A DNA stretch of 64,000 nucleotides from Bacteroidota bacterium (GTDB lineage Bacteria > Bacteroidota > Bacteroidia > Chitinophagales > Chitinophagaceae), in NCBI GenBank assembly GCA_947476145.1, contig CANJPH010000007.1, positions 35,701 through 99,700 on the forward strand, given 5' to 3'. This document shows positions 15,279 to 24,688 of this stretch, in pieces. Positions within the stretch are counted from its first letter, which is position 1. Every line of letters starts with the position of its first letter. Position numbers and translations under genes: made by a program. Below the pieces are notes generated by a model that did no database searches, was not told the origin of the DNA, and was given only the letters and a program-made list of their open reading frames with translations.

Positions 15279-18272
15279 ATGAGAAAATTTGTCGCTATCC
15301 TTTTATGCGCAGTTTTAGCAGTTACTCAGGTTTCCGCTCAAAACAGAACAGTAAGAGGTAAAGTAACGGAAGACGGGAAAAAACCTGTCGCAAACGCCTC
15401 TGTCTTAGTGAAAGGTTCTACTTTAGGAACTAAAACTGACGACAACGGTAATTACACAATTGCTGTTCCAGCAAATGCAAAAGTATTATCATTCAGTGCT
15501 TTAAACTTTGAAACACAAGAAGCAAGCATTGGATCTAAAACAGAAATAAACGTAGTATTAACTGCTAAAGTTTCTGAGTTACAAGAAGTTATTGTAACTG
15601 GTTATGGTACCACTAAAAAAGCTGCCAACACTGGTTCCATTGCTATTGTAAAAGCTGCAGACATTGAAAACTTACCATTTAGCTCTGTGGATAAAGCATT
15701 GCAAGGTAAAGTTGCAGGTTTACAATCGGTTGCTTCTTCTGGTCAACCAGGAGCGAGTCAATCTATTTTAATCCGTGGTGCAAGTTCAATCAACGCAAGT
15801 AGTCAACCATTGTGGGTAATTGATGGAGTTCCTGTGAATGCAGGTGACGCATCTCGTCTACAAACAACAGGTAACTTATTAAGTACATTAAATCCAAACG
15901 ATATTGAAAGTATTTCAGTATTAAAAGATGCCGCTTCTCAGTCTATCTATGGTAGCCGTGCTGCGAATGGTGTAATTGTAATTACGACTAAAAAAGGTAA
16001 AGGTGGTAAAACAAAATTCAGATTTGATACTGAAATAGGTAACTCTGATGTTGCTTACCAAAACCCTAGATACTTGCCATTGGATGCAAATGAATACATT
16101 AACATAACACGTACTGGTTTAATCAATGCAGGTTATGGTGCTGCTACTGTAAATGCACAAGCAATTGCATTAGGAGAAGGAAATGGTATCAACTTTAACT
16201 GGTATGATAATATTATGAGAACGGGTTCTCAAAGACAATTAAACTTAAGTGCAGAAGGTGGTAACGATAAAACAACCTTCTTCTTATCTGGTGGACATTT
16301 CTTCCAAGAAGGTACTTCTATCAACTCTCAGTTAGCAAGAAATAACCTGAATGTTAGAATTAACAACAAAGCTACAGACAGATTAAGCTTAGGTTTTAAT
16401 ATGAATGTGGGTAATGTTAGCCAACGCGCGCCTTTATCAGGTGGTGCATTTGGTAACCCATTATTAAGTACTTATTTCTTATTGCCAACTTATTCTGCTT
16501 TCAAAGCAGACGGCTCTTATAACTATGTGTTAAACGGTGGCTTACACAATACGCTTGCTTTATCTGATCAGGATAAGCGTTTTTTACGCCAAACAAGTGC
16601 TAGAGGTAGTTTATCTGCTGATTATAAAATTTTCGACAACCTTAAGTTTAGATCAGTTTACGGTGTTGACTATAACAACTTAGAGGAAGATCAATATAAT
16701 AACCCAAATCATGGTGATGGTTTAGCATCTAATGGTCGTGCATTCGCATACTATACTCGTTATTTCAACTATGTTTGGACAAATACCTTGGATTTCACAC
16801 AAAATATCACGCGTAACGGAGACCTTTCGACTTCCACTCAAATTGGATACGAGGCTCAAAAGTCTGCAGGATATTTTTCTTCATTACAGTCTCAACAGTT
16901 CCCTCCTTCTTTAACCTTAGTTTGGCCAGCATCTGGTGCGAGTCCAACTACAGCGAGTGCAACTATTTCAGAATATACATTTGAATCTCAGTTCGCCTCT
17001 ACGAACTTAAACTACCAAAACAGATTTGTATTATCTGGAAGCTTCCGTCGTGATGGATCTTCTCGTTTTAGCAAAAACAATCGTTATGGTAATTTCTGGT
17101 CTATCGGTGGTACTTGGAATATTGACAGAGAGAAGTTTATGAACAATCAAAAAATATTTGATCAATTAAAACTTAGATCTTCTTATGGTGTGAATGGTAA
17201 CGCAGGTATTGGTAACTATGAATCTCCAGCATTATATGGCTTTGGATTTAACTACAACCAATTACCTGGTTCTGCTCCAACAAACGTAGGTGACCCTAAC
17301 TTAACATGGGAATTAAACAAACCATTTAACATTGGTCTTGATTTTAGTGTATTAAAAAATAGAGTAAACGTAACCGTTGATTGGTATATCAGAAAGTCTG
17401 AAAACTTATTATTAAGTGTTCCATTGTCTACCACAACTGGTTTTGGATCTGCAACTAGAAATATTGGTTCAATGCAAAATAAAGGTCTTGAACTTTCTAT
17501 CAACATAGTTCCAGTGCAAACGAAGGACTTCCGTTGGGATGTAGACTTTAACTTTGCAAACAATAAAAACAAAGTGACTAGCTTACCAAACGACGCTGAT
17601 ATCGTTTCAGGTAGCTACATTTACCGTGAGGGTGTAAGTATCAATACTTTCTTCTTACGTGAGTGGGCTGGTGTTCATCCAGGAACGGGTGATCCATTAT
17701 GGTATGATACCGACAAGCACGGTGCGTCTTCAAACGTTTACCCTGGTGCTAATGCACGTATCTTAGCAGGTCAGGCTTTACCTAAATACTTTGGATCCTT
17801 AACCAATGCGCTTAACTACAAAGGATTTAGCTTAAGTGCTCAATTGTATTATAGCTTTGGCAACCAAGTACAGGATGGCTGGAGATCATACTATTTAGGT
17901 TCTGGTTTTGGACCAACTTTCAACAAAGTTAAACGTCAATTAAACGCTTGGACTACTCCAGGTCAAATCACAGACGTTCCTAAATATGTTTATGGTGGAA
18001 ACAAAAACTTCCAAGGTTCATCTACTTACAACTTAAATGACGGTAGTTTTATTCGTGTAAGAGATATCCAATTAGGTTATAATGTTCCAAAAGCAACCTT
18101 AGAGAAACTAAAATTAGGAAGTGCTAACATTTATGTAAGAGGTACCAACCTTTTCACTTGGGTTAAGGATGAAAACTTACCATTTGACCCAGAACAAGGT
18201 ACTGGAAGCTCAAGCAACTTAAACGTGTTCATTCCTAAAACAGTGACTGTTGGGCTTAGCCTAACTTTTTAA
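15279..18272 (+). CDS. SusC/RagA family TonB-linked outer-membrane transporter (second pair)
   Basis: The 997-aa protein has a signal peptide (MRKFVAILLCAVLAVTQVSAQ), a CarboxypepD_reg-like domain (NRTVRGKVTEDGKKPVANAS), and a linker ELQEVIVTGYGTTKKAANTG of TonB-box type. The plug contains SISVLKDAASQSIYGSRAANG, with VIVITTKKG after it. A 22-strand-type barrel ends in VGLSLTF. It imports an unknown ligand with the SusD immediately downstream (28-nt gap). The 5' intergenic region (15020-15278) is very AT-rich and is shared with the divergent radical SAM gene. Genes after the SusD are not CAZymes, so the ligand is not evidently a glycan. Confidence 0.93.
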   Translation: MRKFVAILLCAVLAVTQVSAQNRTVRGKVTEDGKKPVANASVLVKGSTLGTKTDDNGNYTIAVPANAKVLSFSALNFETQEASIGSKTEINVVLTAKVSELQEVIVTGYGTTKKAANTGSIAIVKAADIENLPFSSVDKALQGKVAGLQSVASSGQPGASQSILIRGASSINASSQPLWVIDGVPVNAGDASRLQTTGNLLSTLNPNDIESISVLKDAASQSIYGSRAANGVIVITTKKGKGGKTKFRFDTEIGNSDVAYQNPRYLPLDANEYINITRTGLINAGYGAATVNAQAIALGEGNGINFNWYDNIMRTGSQRQLNLSAEGGNDKTTFFLSGGHFFQEGTSINSQLARNNLNVRINNKATDRLSLGFNMNVGNVSQRAPLSGGAFGNPLLSTYFLLPTYSAFKADGSYNYVLNGGLHNTLALSDQDKRFLRQTSARGSLSADYKIFDNLKFRSVYGVDYNNLEEDQYNNPNHGDGLASNGRAFAYYTRYFNYVWTNTLDFTQNITRNGDLSTSTQIGYEAQKSAGYFSSLQSQQFPPSLTLVWPASGASPTTASATISEYTFESQFASTNLNYQNRFVLSGSFRRDGSSRFSKNNRYGNFWSIGGTWNIDREKFMNNQKIFDQLKLRSSYGVNGNAGIGNYESPALYGFGFNYNQLPGSAPTNVGDPNLTWELNKPFNIGLDFSVLKNRVNVTVDWYIRKSENLLLSVPLSTTTGFGSATRNIGSMQNKGLELSINIVPVQTKDFRWDVDFNFANNKNKVTSLPNDADIVSGSYIYREGVSINTFFLREWAGVHPGTGDPLWYDTDKHGASSNVYPGANARILAGQALPKYFGSLTNALNYKGFSLSAQLYYSFGNQVQDGWRSYYLGSGFGPTFNKVKRQLNAWTTPGQITDVPKYVYGGNKNFQGSSTYNLNDGSFIRVRDIQLGYNVPKATLEKLKLGSANIYVRGTNLFTWVKDENLPFDPEQGTGSSSNLNVFIPKTVTVGLSLTF

Positions 18273-18300
18273 TAAAAGTTAAATACAAATAGAAACGAAT

Positions 18301-19701
18301 ATGAAACGATTTACAATAAAAAATATGATAGTAGCAACAGCGTTATTGCTATCATTGGCTTCTTGTGAAAAGAGCTTCTTGGAATTAAACCCTCCAACCT
18401 CTTTGACACCAGAATACGCATTGGCTACCGAAGCGGACTTACAAGTTGCTTTACGTGGTGCTTATGCAGGTTTAAAATCTACTTCTTTATATGGTAGATC
18501 TTTACCAGTACTTGGAGACATCATGGCCGATAATACTTATCAGTCAGTATCCAATACCAACCGATACACTTCATTTAATCTGTATAACTATACAGTAACA
18601 GATGGTGATGTAGCTGGCTTATGGAGTGCATCTTACAGTGTTATTTTACGTGCAAACAATATCATCAATTCTAAGATTCCTGATAATGCGAACGTATTAC
18701 AATACAAAGGTGAGGCGTATGCCATTCGTGCATTGGCTTACTTTAACTTAGTTCGTTATTTTGCGACTCCATATACTCAAGACCCTACTGCTTTAGGTGT
18801 ACCAGTTGTTACTGTATACAATCCTGATTCAAAACCAGGTAGAGCTAAGGTTTCTGAAGTATACGACCAAATTAACAGAGACTTAACGCAAGCTGCTAGT
18901 TTAATGACAAAGTTTACCAACTCTTCTCAGTTTAGTAAGTATGCAGCTAGAGCTTTGCAAGCTAAGGTATACCTAACAATGGGTGATATGACAAACGCAA
19001 AAACGCTAGCTTTAGATGTAATTGCGAATAGTGGTTTCACTCCTGTGACTGCCGCTACACACGCAGGTTATTGGGCAGGTGTTGCACCTAGAACTGATAA
19101 AGTAGAAACTATGTTTGAATTGTCATTTGATGCAGTTGCCAACAACGCATTTGATGCATTGGCTTACATTTACTTACAATCAGGTAACTATGGTGACATG
19201 TTATGTTCAACCGAGCTGTATGGTAAGTTTGATGCAGCTGACGTAAGAAAATCATTATACGCTACAGGTACAAGAGGTGGTTTAGCTTCTGTATTTGTAA
19301 ATAAATTCACTTCATTCAGTGGTGACCACACAGATACTAAAGTGGTTAGATTTTCTGAGATGTACTTAATTGCTGCGGAAGCTTCTTATCCTTCAAACGC
19401 TGCTGATGCTTTGAAGTATGTTAATGAAGTAACCAGCCGTAGAGGTGCTCCAGCAATTGCTACTTCTGGTGCTGCATTATTAGAAGACATTATCTTAGAA
19501 AGAAGAAAAGAATTGGCTTTCGAAGGGGAACGTTATCCTGATATGCAAAGATTGAAAAGAGGTATTGTACGTAGTACTGATTACCCTTCATCTGCAAGAA
19601 CCATTGATTACACAAACTTCAGAAGATTGATGCCAATCCCTCAAGGTGAATTGGATGCGAATGCAACCATCAAAACACAACAAAATCCAGGCTGGAATTA
19701 A
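18301..19701 (+). CDS. SusD/RagB family outer-membrane lipoprotein (second pair)
   Basis: The 466-aa lipoprotein has signal MKRFTIKNMIVATALLLSLA and lipobox ASC, followed by EKSFLELNPPTSLTPE, the usual SusD opening. The N-terminal SusD-like region has the TPR-like helix GEAYAIRALAYFNLVRYFAT. The C-terminal part ends with the RagB/SusD segment ILERRKELAFEGERYPDMQR and a MPIPQGELDANATIKTQQNPGW tail. It is coupled to the SusC upstream and ends in a clear terminator. Confidence 0.93.
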   Translation: MKRFTIKNMIVATALLLSLASCEKSFLELNPPTSLTPEYALATEADLQVALRGAYAGLKSTSLYGRSLPVLGDIMADNTYQSVSNTNRYTSFNLYNYTVTDGDVAGLWSASYSVILRANNIINSKIPDNANVLQYKGEAYAIRALAYFNLVRYFATPYTQDPTALGVPVVTVYNPDSKPGRAKVSEVYDQINRDLTQAASLMTKFTNSSQFSKYAARALQAKVYLTMGDMTNAKTLALDVIANSGFTPVTAATHAGYWAGVAPRTDKVETMFELSFDAVANNAFDALAYIYLQSGNYGDMLCSTELYGKFDAADVRKSLYATGTRGGLASVFVNKFTSFSGDHTDTKVVRFSEMYLIAAEASYPSNAADALKYVNEVTSRRGAPAIATSGAALLEDIILERRKELAFEGERYPDMQRLKRGIVRSTDYPSSARTIDYTNFRRLMPIPQGELDANATIKTQQNPGWN

Positions 19702-19723
19702 TATTCCCCTGCAATTTTATATA

Positions 19724-19757
19724 GAAAGGCTGCCTTTATGGCGGCCTTTCTTTTTTT
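19724..19757 (+). terminator. Rho-independent terminator of the second SusCD operon
   Basis: GAAAGGCTGCC pairs with GGCGGCCTTTC (one wobble, 5-nt loop) and is followed by eight T, 22 nt after the SusD stop. Confidence 0.93.
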
Positions 19758-19816
19758 AACGAATTATATTTCAAAAAATGCGCTAAAGCAATTAGTTTTA
19801 GGTTATAAAATGTCTT

Positions 19817-20482
19817 ATGAAAACAATACTATTTACCCTTTTATTTTGTTGCTCATTATATACTGCAAATGCACAACTTTTACAGTTGCAGGATCCTGTT
19901 TCTAGTAAGAATTTTAATCCTGAAAAATATGCTGGTATCAGAGGTACTCCATTTTTACAGGACAAATGGGTACATGGCGCAGTGACAACCAATCTTGGTA
20001 TTTATAATGATCTTGAACTTAAGATAGATTTATACGATAATGTCCTTTTTTATAATAATGGTGGCGAGCCTTTTGAATTGATTGATAAAATTGTGGAAGT
20101 GAAATTATTTCCAAAATGGCCTGACAATAAGAATGAATTGGTATTCACAAAAGGCCTAAGCCAAGCGGGGATTAAGCCCGACCAATATGTTCAAGTATTA
20201 GTGGGCACGGGAGCCGTGCAGTTTTTCCGTTCCGATATTAAACAAGTATCTGAAATGAGTGAAATCAATGCAGGCATGGTAAAAACTTTCACCAATACAA
20301 GTAGGTTCTATCTTAAAAAAGGAGATCAGTTTAAATTTATTCGTCTCAACAAAGAGGATATTATGTCTTTTTTAATAGACAAAGACGCAGCGATCAATGC
20401 CGTGATAACAGAGAAGAAATTAAACTTGAAAAAGGAAGGAGATGTTGTGCAAGCAATACAGGCGTATAATAGCTTGCCTTAA
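19817..20482 (+). CDS. Secreted protein of unknown function
   Basis: The 221-aa precursor has a Sec signal (MKTILFTLLFCCSLYTANAQ). The mature part alternates beta strands (KWVHGAVTTNLGIYNDLELKI, VEVKLFP, YVQVLVGTGAVQFFRSD) and ends with a short helical segment (GDVVQAIQAYNSLP). It shows no motif that I recognise. The end region, where a KKGDQFKFIRLNKEDIMSFL stretch precedes the helix, resembles exported Bacteroidota proteins with a common C-terminal 'read-out' region, but I cannot name the family. It lies between a SusCD terminator and the convergent IDO-like gene, and is probably monocistronic. Confidence 0.7.
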   Translation: MKTILFTLLFCCSLYTANAQLLQLQDPVSSKNFNPEKYAGIRGTPFLQDKWVHGAVTTNLGIYNDLELKIDLYDNVLFYNNGGEPFELIDKIVEVKLFPKWPDNKNELVFTKGLSQAGIKPDQYVQVLVGTGAVQFFRSDIKQVSEMSEINAGMVKTFTNTSRFYLKKGDQFKFIRLNKEDIMSFLIDKDAAINAVITEKKLNLKKEGDVVQAIQAYNSLP

Positions 20483-20566
20483 ATATCATTATCATAAGGC
20501 AGCGAAATAACCTTAGACCCTTACTATACTGATACTGTTTTAATAACACATCGCGCCAGTATTAAT

Positions 20567-21991
20567 TTACTTTGTGTCATCATATCCAAATTTCTGATTC
20601 AAAGCAAACACGGCTTCTGCAGAAAAGTCATTATTATGAATTAAAGCAAGTTGTCCGTCAATCAATCCTTTTTTAGTAGGTAACAATTTTATATTTTTCT
20701 CAAAAATGGAATTAGCTTCTTCTTGATCTGATGCACCAATCGCGGTAATAGCAGCAACCACATCTTCCATTTGTCGAATGACAGATAAAATTTGATTAGG
20801 AATCCAAGAAGTGATTGGGGTACCGCCTGTAGCCATTGCATACTTGGTGTTTGCCATAATATATTTTTGCACAAACTGCCAATGGCCATTTCTAAAATGA
20901 TAAATCTCTTCTAATATGCCTAACAAATAACAAAGGCCCGTTACATCTTTATTTTCAACGAGTTTACCCATTAAGCCCTTTGGATGTAATGTTTTCATTG
21001 AGTTTTCAAGATCTTTGAAAAAATCCTGCACGCAGGTGGGGCGGTATAATCTAAGATCCAATAAATATTTAGTGAGTTCATTTTCTGGGTAATAAAAAAT
21101 AACCCCCGAGAAAATATCCTGCATCGGAATAATATCGTCCTGTGCGCCTGTTTGCCCTCTAAATGCTTTAGGCGCTTCCCATACATTTTCATACACTACT
21201 CCGTCTCCAAATAATTCGGTATTCCCCTTCACTCCCATTATAAAAATTCTAAAATCATTGTATCGCTGCCATCTTGAAGCCTTCCACATTTCTTTTCTAC
21301 GCTCATTCATCTGCTTCATGGTTGCCCAATTCTTTTCCAACAAATCGCCTACCGTTTGTGCTCCACCATGTAAGGCCTGAATGGTTTGCATTACAGTGCC
21401 TACTAAATTTGCTGAAAAACGATTGATGTCTACATGCAACATAATAAAACCAACCTCGTCTGGTTGACCCGAAAATCGGTTACACATGGTTATATTTTCC
21501 CAATTCAAATCGCCGGCCTCGTTTAATTTTTGATAATTACCTAATGAATAGGCATAATGATAGTCTAGCCAAGCAAAAACATTTAATTTATCAGCTACTT
21601 TACAAAAAGGCTGTGCAATATTTGCAGGTAATACATTTCTTGCTTTCCCATATTTGCCATCCTTTCTATATTGCTGAAAAGAGGGCTCTAATAAATAAGC
21701 AGAGGCTAAAAAACTATAGGATCTAAATAAAGCTTGTAAAACAAAAATATCTTCCTCCTTTTCAACAGCAGTTAAATGATTTTTGATCGCTAAAGTGGGT
21801 GCAACAATGCCATCTTCAGTATTCAAATAGCCAAATTCATTTTCATTTAATACAACAGGCATATTGTCCAAAACTGCTTGTAAATCATCATATTGGCTGG
21901 GTAATTTTACGAGTGGAGCTTTGACTGGTAAAAATCCATGCTCAGCACTTACATTAAAAAAGCCATCCGTGTAATTAGATAAAATAGACAT
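20567..21991 (-). CDS. Indoleamine 2,3-dioxygenase-like haem protein
   Basis: The 474-aa cytoplasmic protein matches the IDO family layout: a small N-terminal domain (to about 150) and a large helical haem domain. Recognisable pieces are GYLNTEDGIVAP, FRGQTGAQDDIIP (about 277-289, the substrate/haem loop), and the C-terminal GHWQFVQKYI, whose His is the expected proximal haem ligand. ATGGTPITSWIPNQ follows and matches the GTGGT loop of IDO. The family opens the indole ring of tryptophan to N-formylkynurenine. No other kynurenine-pathway gene lies in the window, so the in vivo substrate is open. The residue spacing is close enough that I consider the family call firm. Confidence 0.8.
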   Translation of the reverse strand: MSILSNYTDGFFNVSAEHGFLPVKAPLVKLPSQYDDLQAVLDNMPVVLNENEFGYLNTEDGIVAPTLAIKNHLTAVEKEEDIFVLQALFRSYSFLASAYLLEPSFQQYRKDGKYGKARNVLPANIAQPFCKVADKLNVFAWLDYHYAYSLGNYQKLNEAGDLNWENITMCNRFSGQPDEVGFIMLHVDINRFSANLVGTVMQTIQALHGGAQTVGDLLEKNWATMKQMNERRKEMWKASRWQRYNDFRIFIMGVKGNTELFGDGVVYENVWEAPKAFRGQTGAQDDIIPMQDIFSGVIFYYPENELTKYLLDLRLYRPTCVQDFFKDLENSMKTLHPKGLMGKLVENKDVTGLCYLLGILEEIYHFRNGHWQFVQKYIMANTKYAMATGGTPITSWIPNQILSVIRQMEDVVAAITAIGASDQEEANSIFEKNIKLLPTKKGLIDGQLALIHNNDFSAEAVFALNQKFGYDDTK

Positions 21992-22056
21992 AGTAATTTG
22001 TTTTATTTAAACAGGGTATACCCTCAATTTATGAAAAATATGGTAAAAACTACGGC

Positions 22057-22956
22057 TTAATAAACATCTAAATCTGCCCCATTTACCACTGCGCCAGTGT
22101 ATTTTGACTTTACTTCCTCCAGCAGGCTTTGCAATGTGGTGCCAAATGTTAATTGATGATTGAGTATGAGTAGTTTAGGTTTCACTTGCTTGGCAATATC
22201 CGCTAATTGATAGGTGGAGGTATGGAAAGTGGAATGATAATCCTGCCATCTTTGCGTGCGTTTCTTTAAGCCTGCATCGGAGTATACCTCATGTACTAAA
22301 ATGTCGCAATCCTTTGCATATTTAATTAAGTTTTCACTGTAAGTACAATCTCCAGAAAATACAATTTTCTTATCCTTAGTTTGAAACACAAAACCAAATG
22401 CATTTTCCCACTGACCATGATTTACTTTAAATGCAGTAACGGATATATTACTGTCTTTATAAATTTCTCCTTCTTTAATTTCAGTAGTGTTTACCTTGTA
22501 GGCGATAGCGTCTCCTTTTTCCAAGCCCTTTATTCTTATATCAATATCTTCTTTATAAGCTTCCATGATATGATGGGTCATCTTTTTGGTGCCTACGGGC
22601 CCATAAATAGTGATGGGTGCATTGCGGTCTAACACAGCGGGTGTTAAAATAAGATCAGCCAAGCCTATAGTATGATCTGAATGTAAATGAGTAATGAATA
22701 GCGTTTTTAATTGCGCCGCTTCCAATGAAGAGAACCCTAATTCTTTTGCTTGCGCTGCCCTCCGTACCACACCTGGCCCGCAGTCCACTATATAGGAGGT
22801 ATTGTTTACCACAATTGCCATGGAAGGGCCTGATTTATTGGGATCTGCAAAGGGGCTACCGGTTCCTAATAACACTAACTTGGTCTCGGTGTTTTGGGCT
22901 TTTGAAAAGGCACAAGTCCCTATCCACAGCATTGCAATTAATGAACACTTTTTCAT
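22057..22956 (-). CDS. Exported metallo-beta-lactamase-fold hydrolase (RNase Z/AtsA-like)
   Basis: The 299-aa precursor has a signal peptide (MKKCSLIAMLWIGTCAFSKAQ). The mature part is an MBL fold with LVLLGTGSPFADP at the start, the metal-binding THLHSDHTIGLADL motif (about 88), FSGDCTYSEN, VHEVYSD and the final LILNHQL. The arrangement matches RNase Z-like MBL proteins, including zinc-dependent AtsA-type alkylsulfatases and lactonases. Export excludes tRNA processing. The substrate is unknown. A sulfatase or lactonase role would fit the PUL 2 kb away, but the gene is not in that operon. Confidence 0.82.
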   Translation of the reverse strand: MKKCSLIAMLWIGTCAFSKAQNTETKLVLLGTGSPFADPNKSGPSMAIVVNNTSYIVDCGPGVVRRAAQAKELGFSSLEAAQLKTLFITHLHSDHTIGLADLILTPAVLDRNAPITIYGPVGTKKMTHHIMEAYKEDIDIRIKGLEKGDAIAYKVNTTEIKEGEIYKDSNISVTAFKVNHGQWENAFGFVFQTKDKKIVFSGDCTYSENLIKYAKDCDILVHEVYSDAGLKKRTQRWQDYHSTFHTSTYQLADIAKQVKPKLLILNHQLTFGTTLQSLLEEVKSKYTGAVVNGADLDVY

Positions 22957-23054
22957 TGGCGCTATAATAAATTACCTAAAAAATAGGTATTTAAATATAG
23001 CAAGAATTTGCGAGTTGCCGTCAATGAATTAAATTTAAAAATAACAATAAAGCC

Positions 23055-24665
23055 ATGAAAAATATAATCGCCTTGTTTAGCCTGCTAATTGCAAATAGCT
23101 TGCTAGCACAAAACAATTTGGATGTTAGTTATTTATCCTCAGGGGGTAAACTAAAGCCACTTCAGGCTATCATGGATATTAGACATTACGATATAAATTT
23201 GGATGTTAATATTGAGCAAAGAACCATTCAGGGCAATACCATTGTCACTTTAAATTTAGCAAAGCAAACCGATACCATTTTATTGGATTTGGTACACTTA
23301 TTAATTGTCGAAAAAGTATTAGTGAATAAAAAAGAAGTTTCCTTTGAGCAAAAGGACGATAAAATATATATCAGTTCTAAAACAGGTTTTACAATAGGGA
23401 AACAGATGGTAGATATTAAATATGGTGGCGCCCCTCCCGTTGCGGTGAAGCCCCCTTGGTTTGGAGGATTTACCTGGGCAAAAGACAGCTTGGGCAATGA
23501 CTGGGTTTCTATCAATATTCAAAAAGAAGGTGGCAGAATGTATTTTCCTTGCAAGGACCACCCCAGTGACGAGCCCAATGAAGGCGTTGATATGCATATT
23601 ACCGTGCCCAAAAGCTTAGTAGTAGCAGGTCCTGGATTATTACAAAAAACAACCATTAAAAATAATAAAGCAACTTATTTCTGGAAAACCAATTACACCA
23701 TTAGTAATTATTGTGTGATTTTTAATATTGGTAAATACAAAGTGGCAAAAGATTCCTATACCACCATTAACGGCAATGTAGTGCCAATTGAATTTTATGT
23801 TTTGGAAGAAGACACCATGCATGCTAAAAAATTGATTGAAACTAAAATTAGAGATACTAAAATTTTAGAGAAGTATTTTGGGGAGTACCCATGGTATAAA
23901 GAAAAAATTGGCATCGCAGAAGTACCTAATTCAGGTATGGAGCATCAAACCATGATTACCTTTAATAATAAGTTCGAATACCGTAATATAGGAGGCAATG
24001 AATACTCGGATAATTTATTTCATGAATACGCTCATGAGTGGTGGGCCAATAAAGTAACCAATAAGGACTGGGCGCATATGTGGATACAGGAAGGCATTGG
24101 AACTTATGCCGAAGCTTTAGCTTATTTTGATTTAGGAGGACAGGCCGCCTATGATGCTAAAATAGCTGCGTTTAAAAGGAGTATTAAATTTAAGAAGCCG
24201 ATGGTAGGGGGTGAAGAATTATCGGAGGATGAAACCTATGCTGGCAATGATGTTTATACAAAAGGAGCATTTTTCATGCATAGCCTACGTTATGTGATTG
24301 GAGATGAAATATTCTTTCCAACTTTGAAGAAATTATCTACCGACCCTCAATATACTTACGATAATTTTGTAACCTCAAAAGATGTGGAGGAATTATTTTC
24401 GAAAGCAGCAGGTTATTCCCTAAAACCTTTTTTTGATTTCTATTTAAGAACAACCAATACACTGGATTTTAATGTAAAAGAAATTGGTTACCAACAATAT
24501 CAAATTACGCCTGCCAATTATGTGATGGATTTGCCTATTGACCTTATGATAAATAATAAAATAGAAAGAAAAAATATTGGAAAGGATGGCTTAAAAGTTT
24601 CCAGTCAATACCCTCCCGTTTTGGATCCCAATGGATATTATTTAAAGAAAGTGACGCTACAATAA
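23055..24665 (+). CDS. M1 family metallopeptidase, secreted, short form
   Basis: The 536-aa precursor has signal MKNIIALFSLLIANSLLA-Q. The N-terminal beta-saddle domain (about 35-250) contains RHYDINLDVNIEQRTIQG. The catalytic thermolysin-like domain has the substrate-binding variant SGMEHQTM (the GxMEN site) and the zinc site HEYAHEWW followed 18 residues on by the third ligand in IQEGIGTYAEAL. It lacks the long C-terminal helical domain of aminopeptidase N, as in the short M1 proteins of Bacteroidota. It probably trims peptides in the periplasm. It converges on the FGE gene with only 23 nt between the stops. Confidence 0.9.
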   Translation: MKNIIALFSLLIANSLLAQNNLDVSYLSSGGKLKPLQAIMDIRHYDINLDVNIEQRTIQGNTIVTLNLAKQTDTILLDLVHLLIVEKVLVNKKEVSFEQKDDKIYISSKTGFTIGKQMVDIKYGGAPPVAVKPPWFGGFTWAKDSLGNDWVSINIQKEGGRMYFPCKDHPSDEPNEGVDMHITVPKSLVVAGPGLLQKTTIKNNKATYFWKTNYTISNYCVIFNIGKYKVAKDSYTTINGNVVPIEFYVLEEDTMHAKKLIETKIRDTKILEKYFGEYPWYKEKIGIAEVPNSGMEHQTMITFNNKFEYRNIGGNEYSDNLFHEYAHEWWANKVTNKDWAHMWIQEGIGTYAEALAYFDLGGQAAYDAKIAAFKRSIKFKKPMVGGEELSEDETYAGNDVYTKGAFFMHSLRYVIGDEIFFPTLKKLSTDPQYTYDNFVTSKDVEELFSKAAGYSLKPFFDFYLRTTNTLDFNVKEIGYQQYQITPANYVMDLPIDLMINNKIERKNIGKDGLKVSSQYPPVLDPNGYYLKKVTLQ

Positions 24666-24688
24666 CAGCCTCTTTTAAATTAGTGTTA

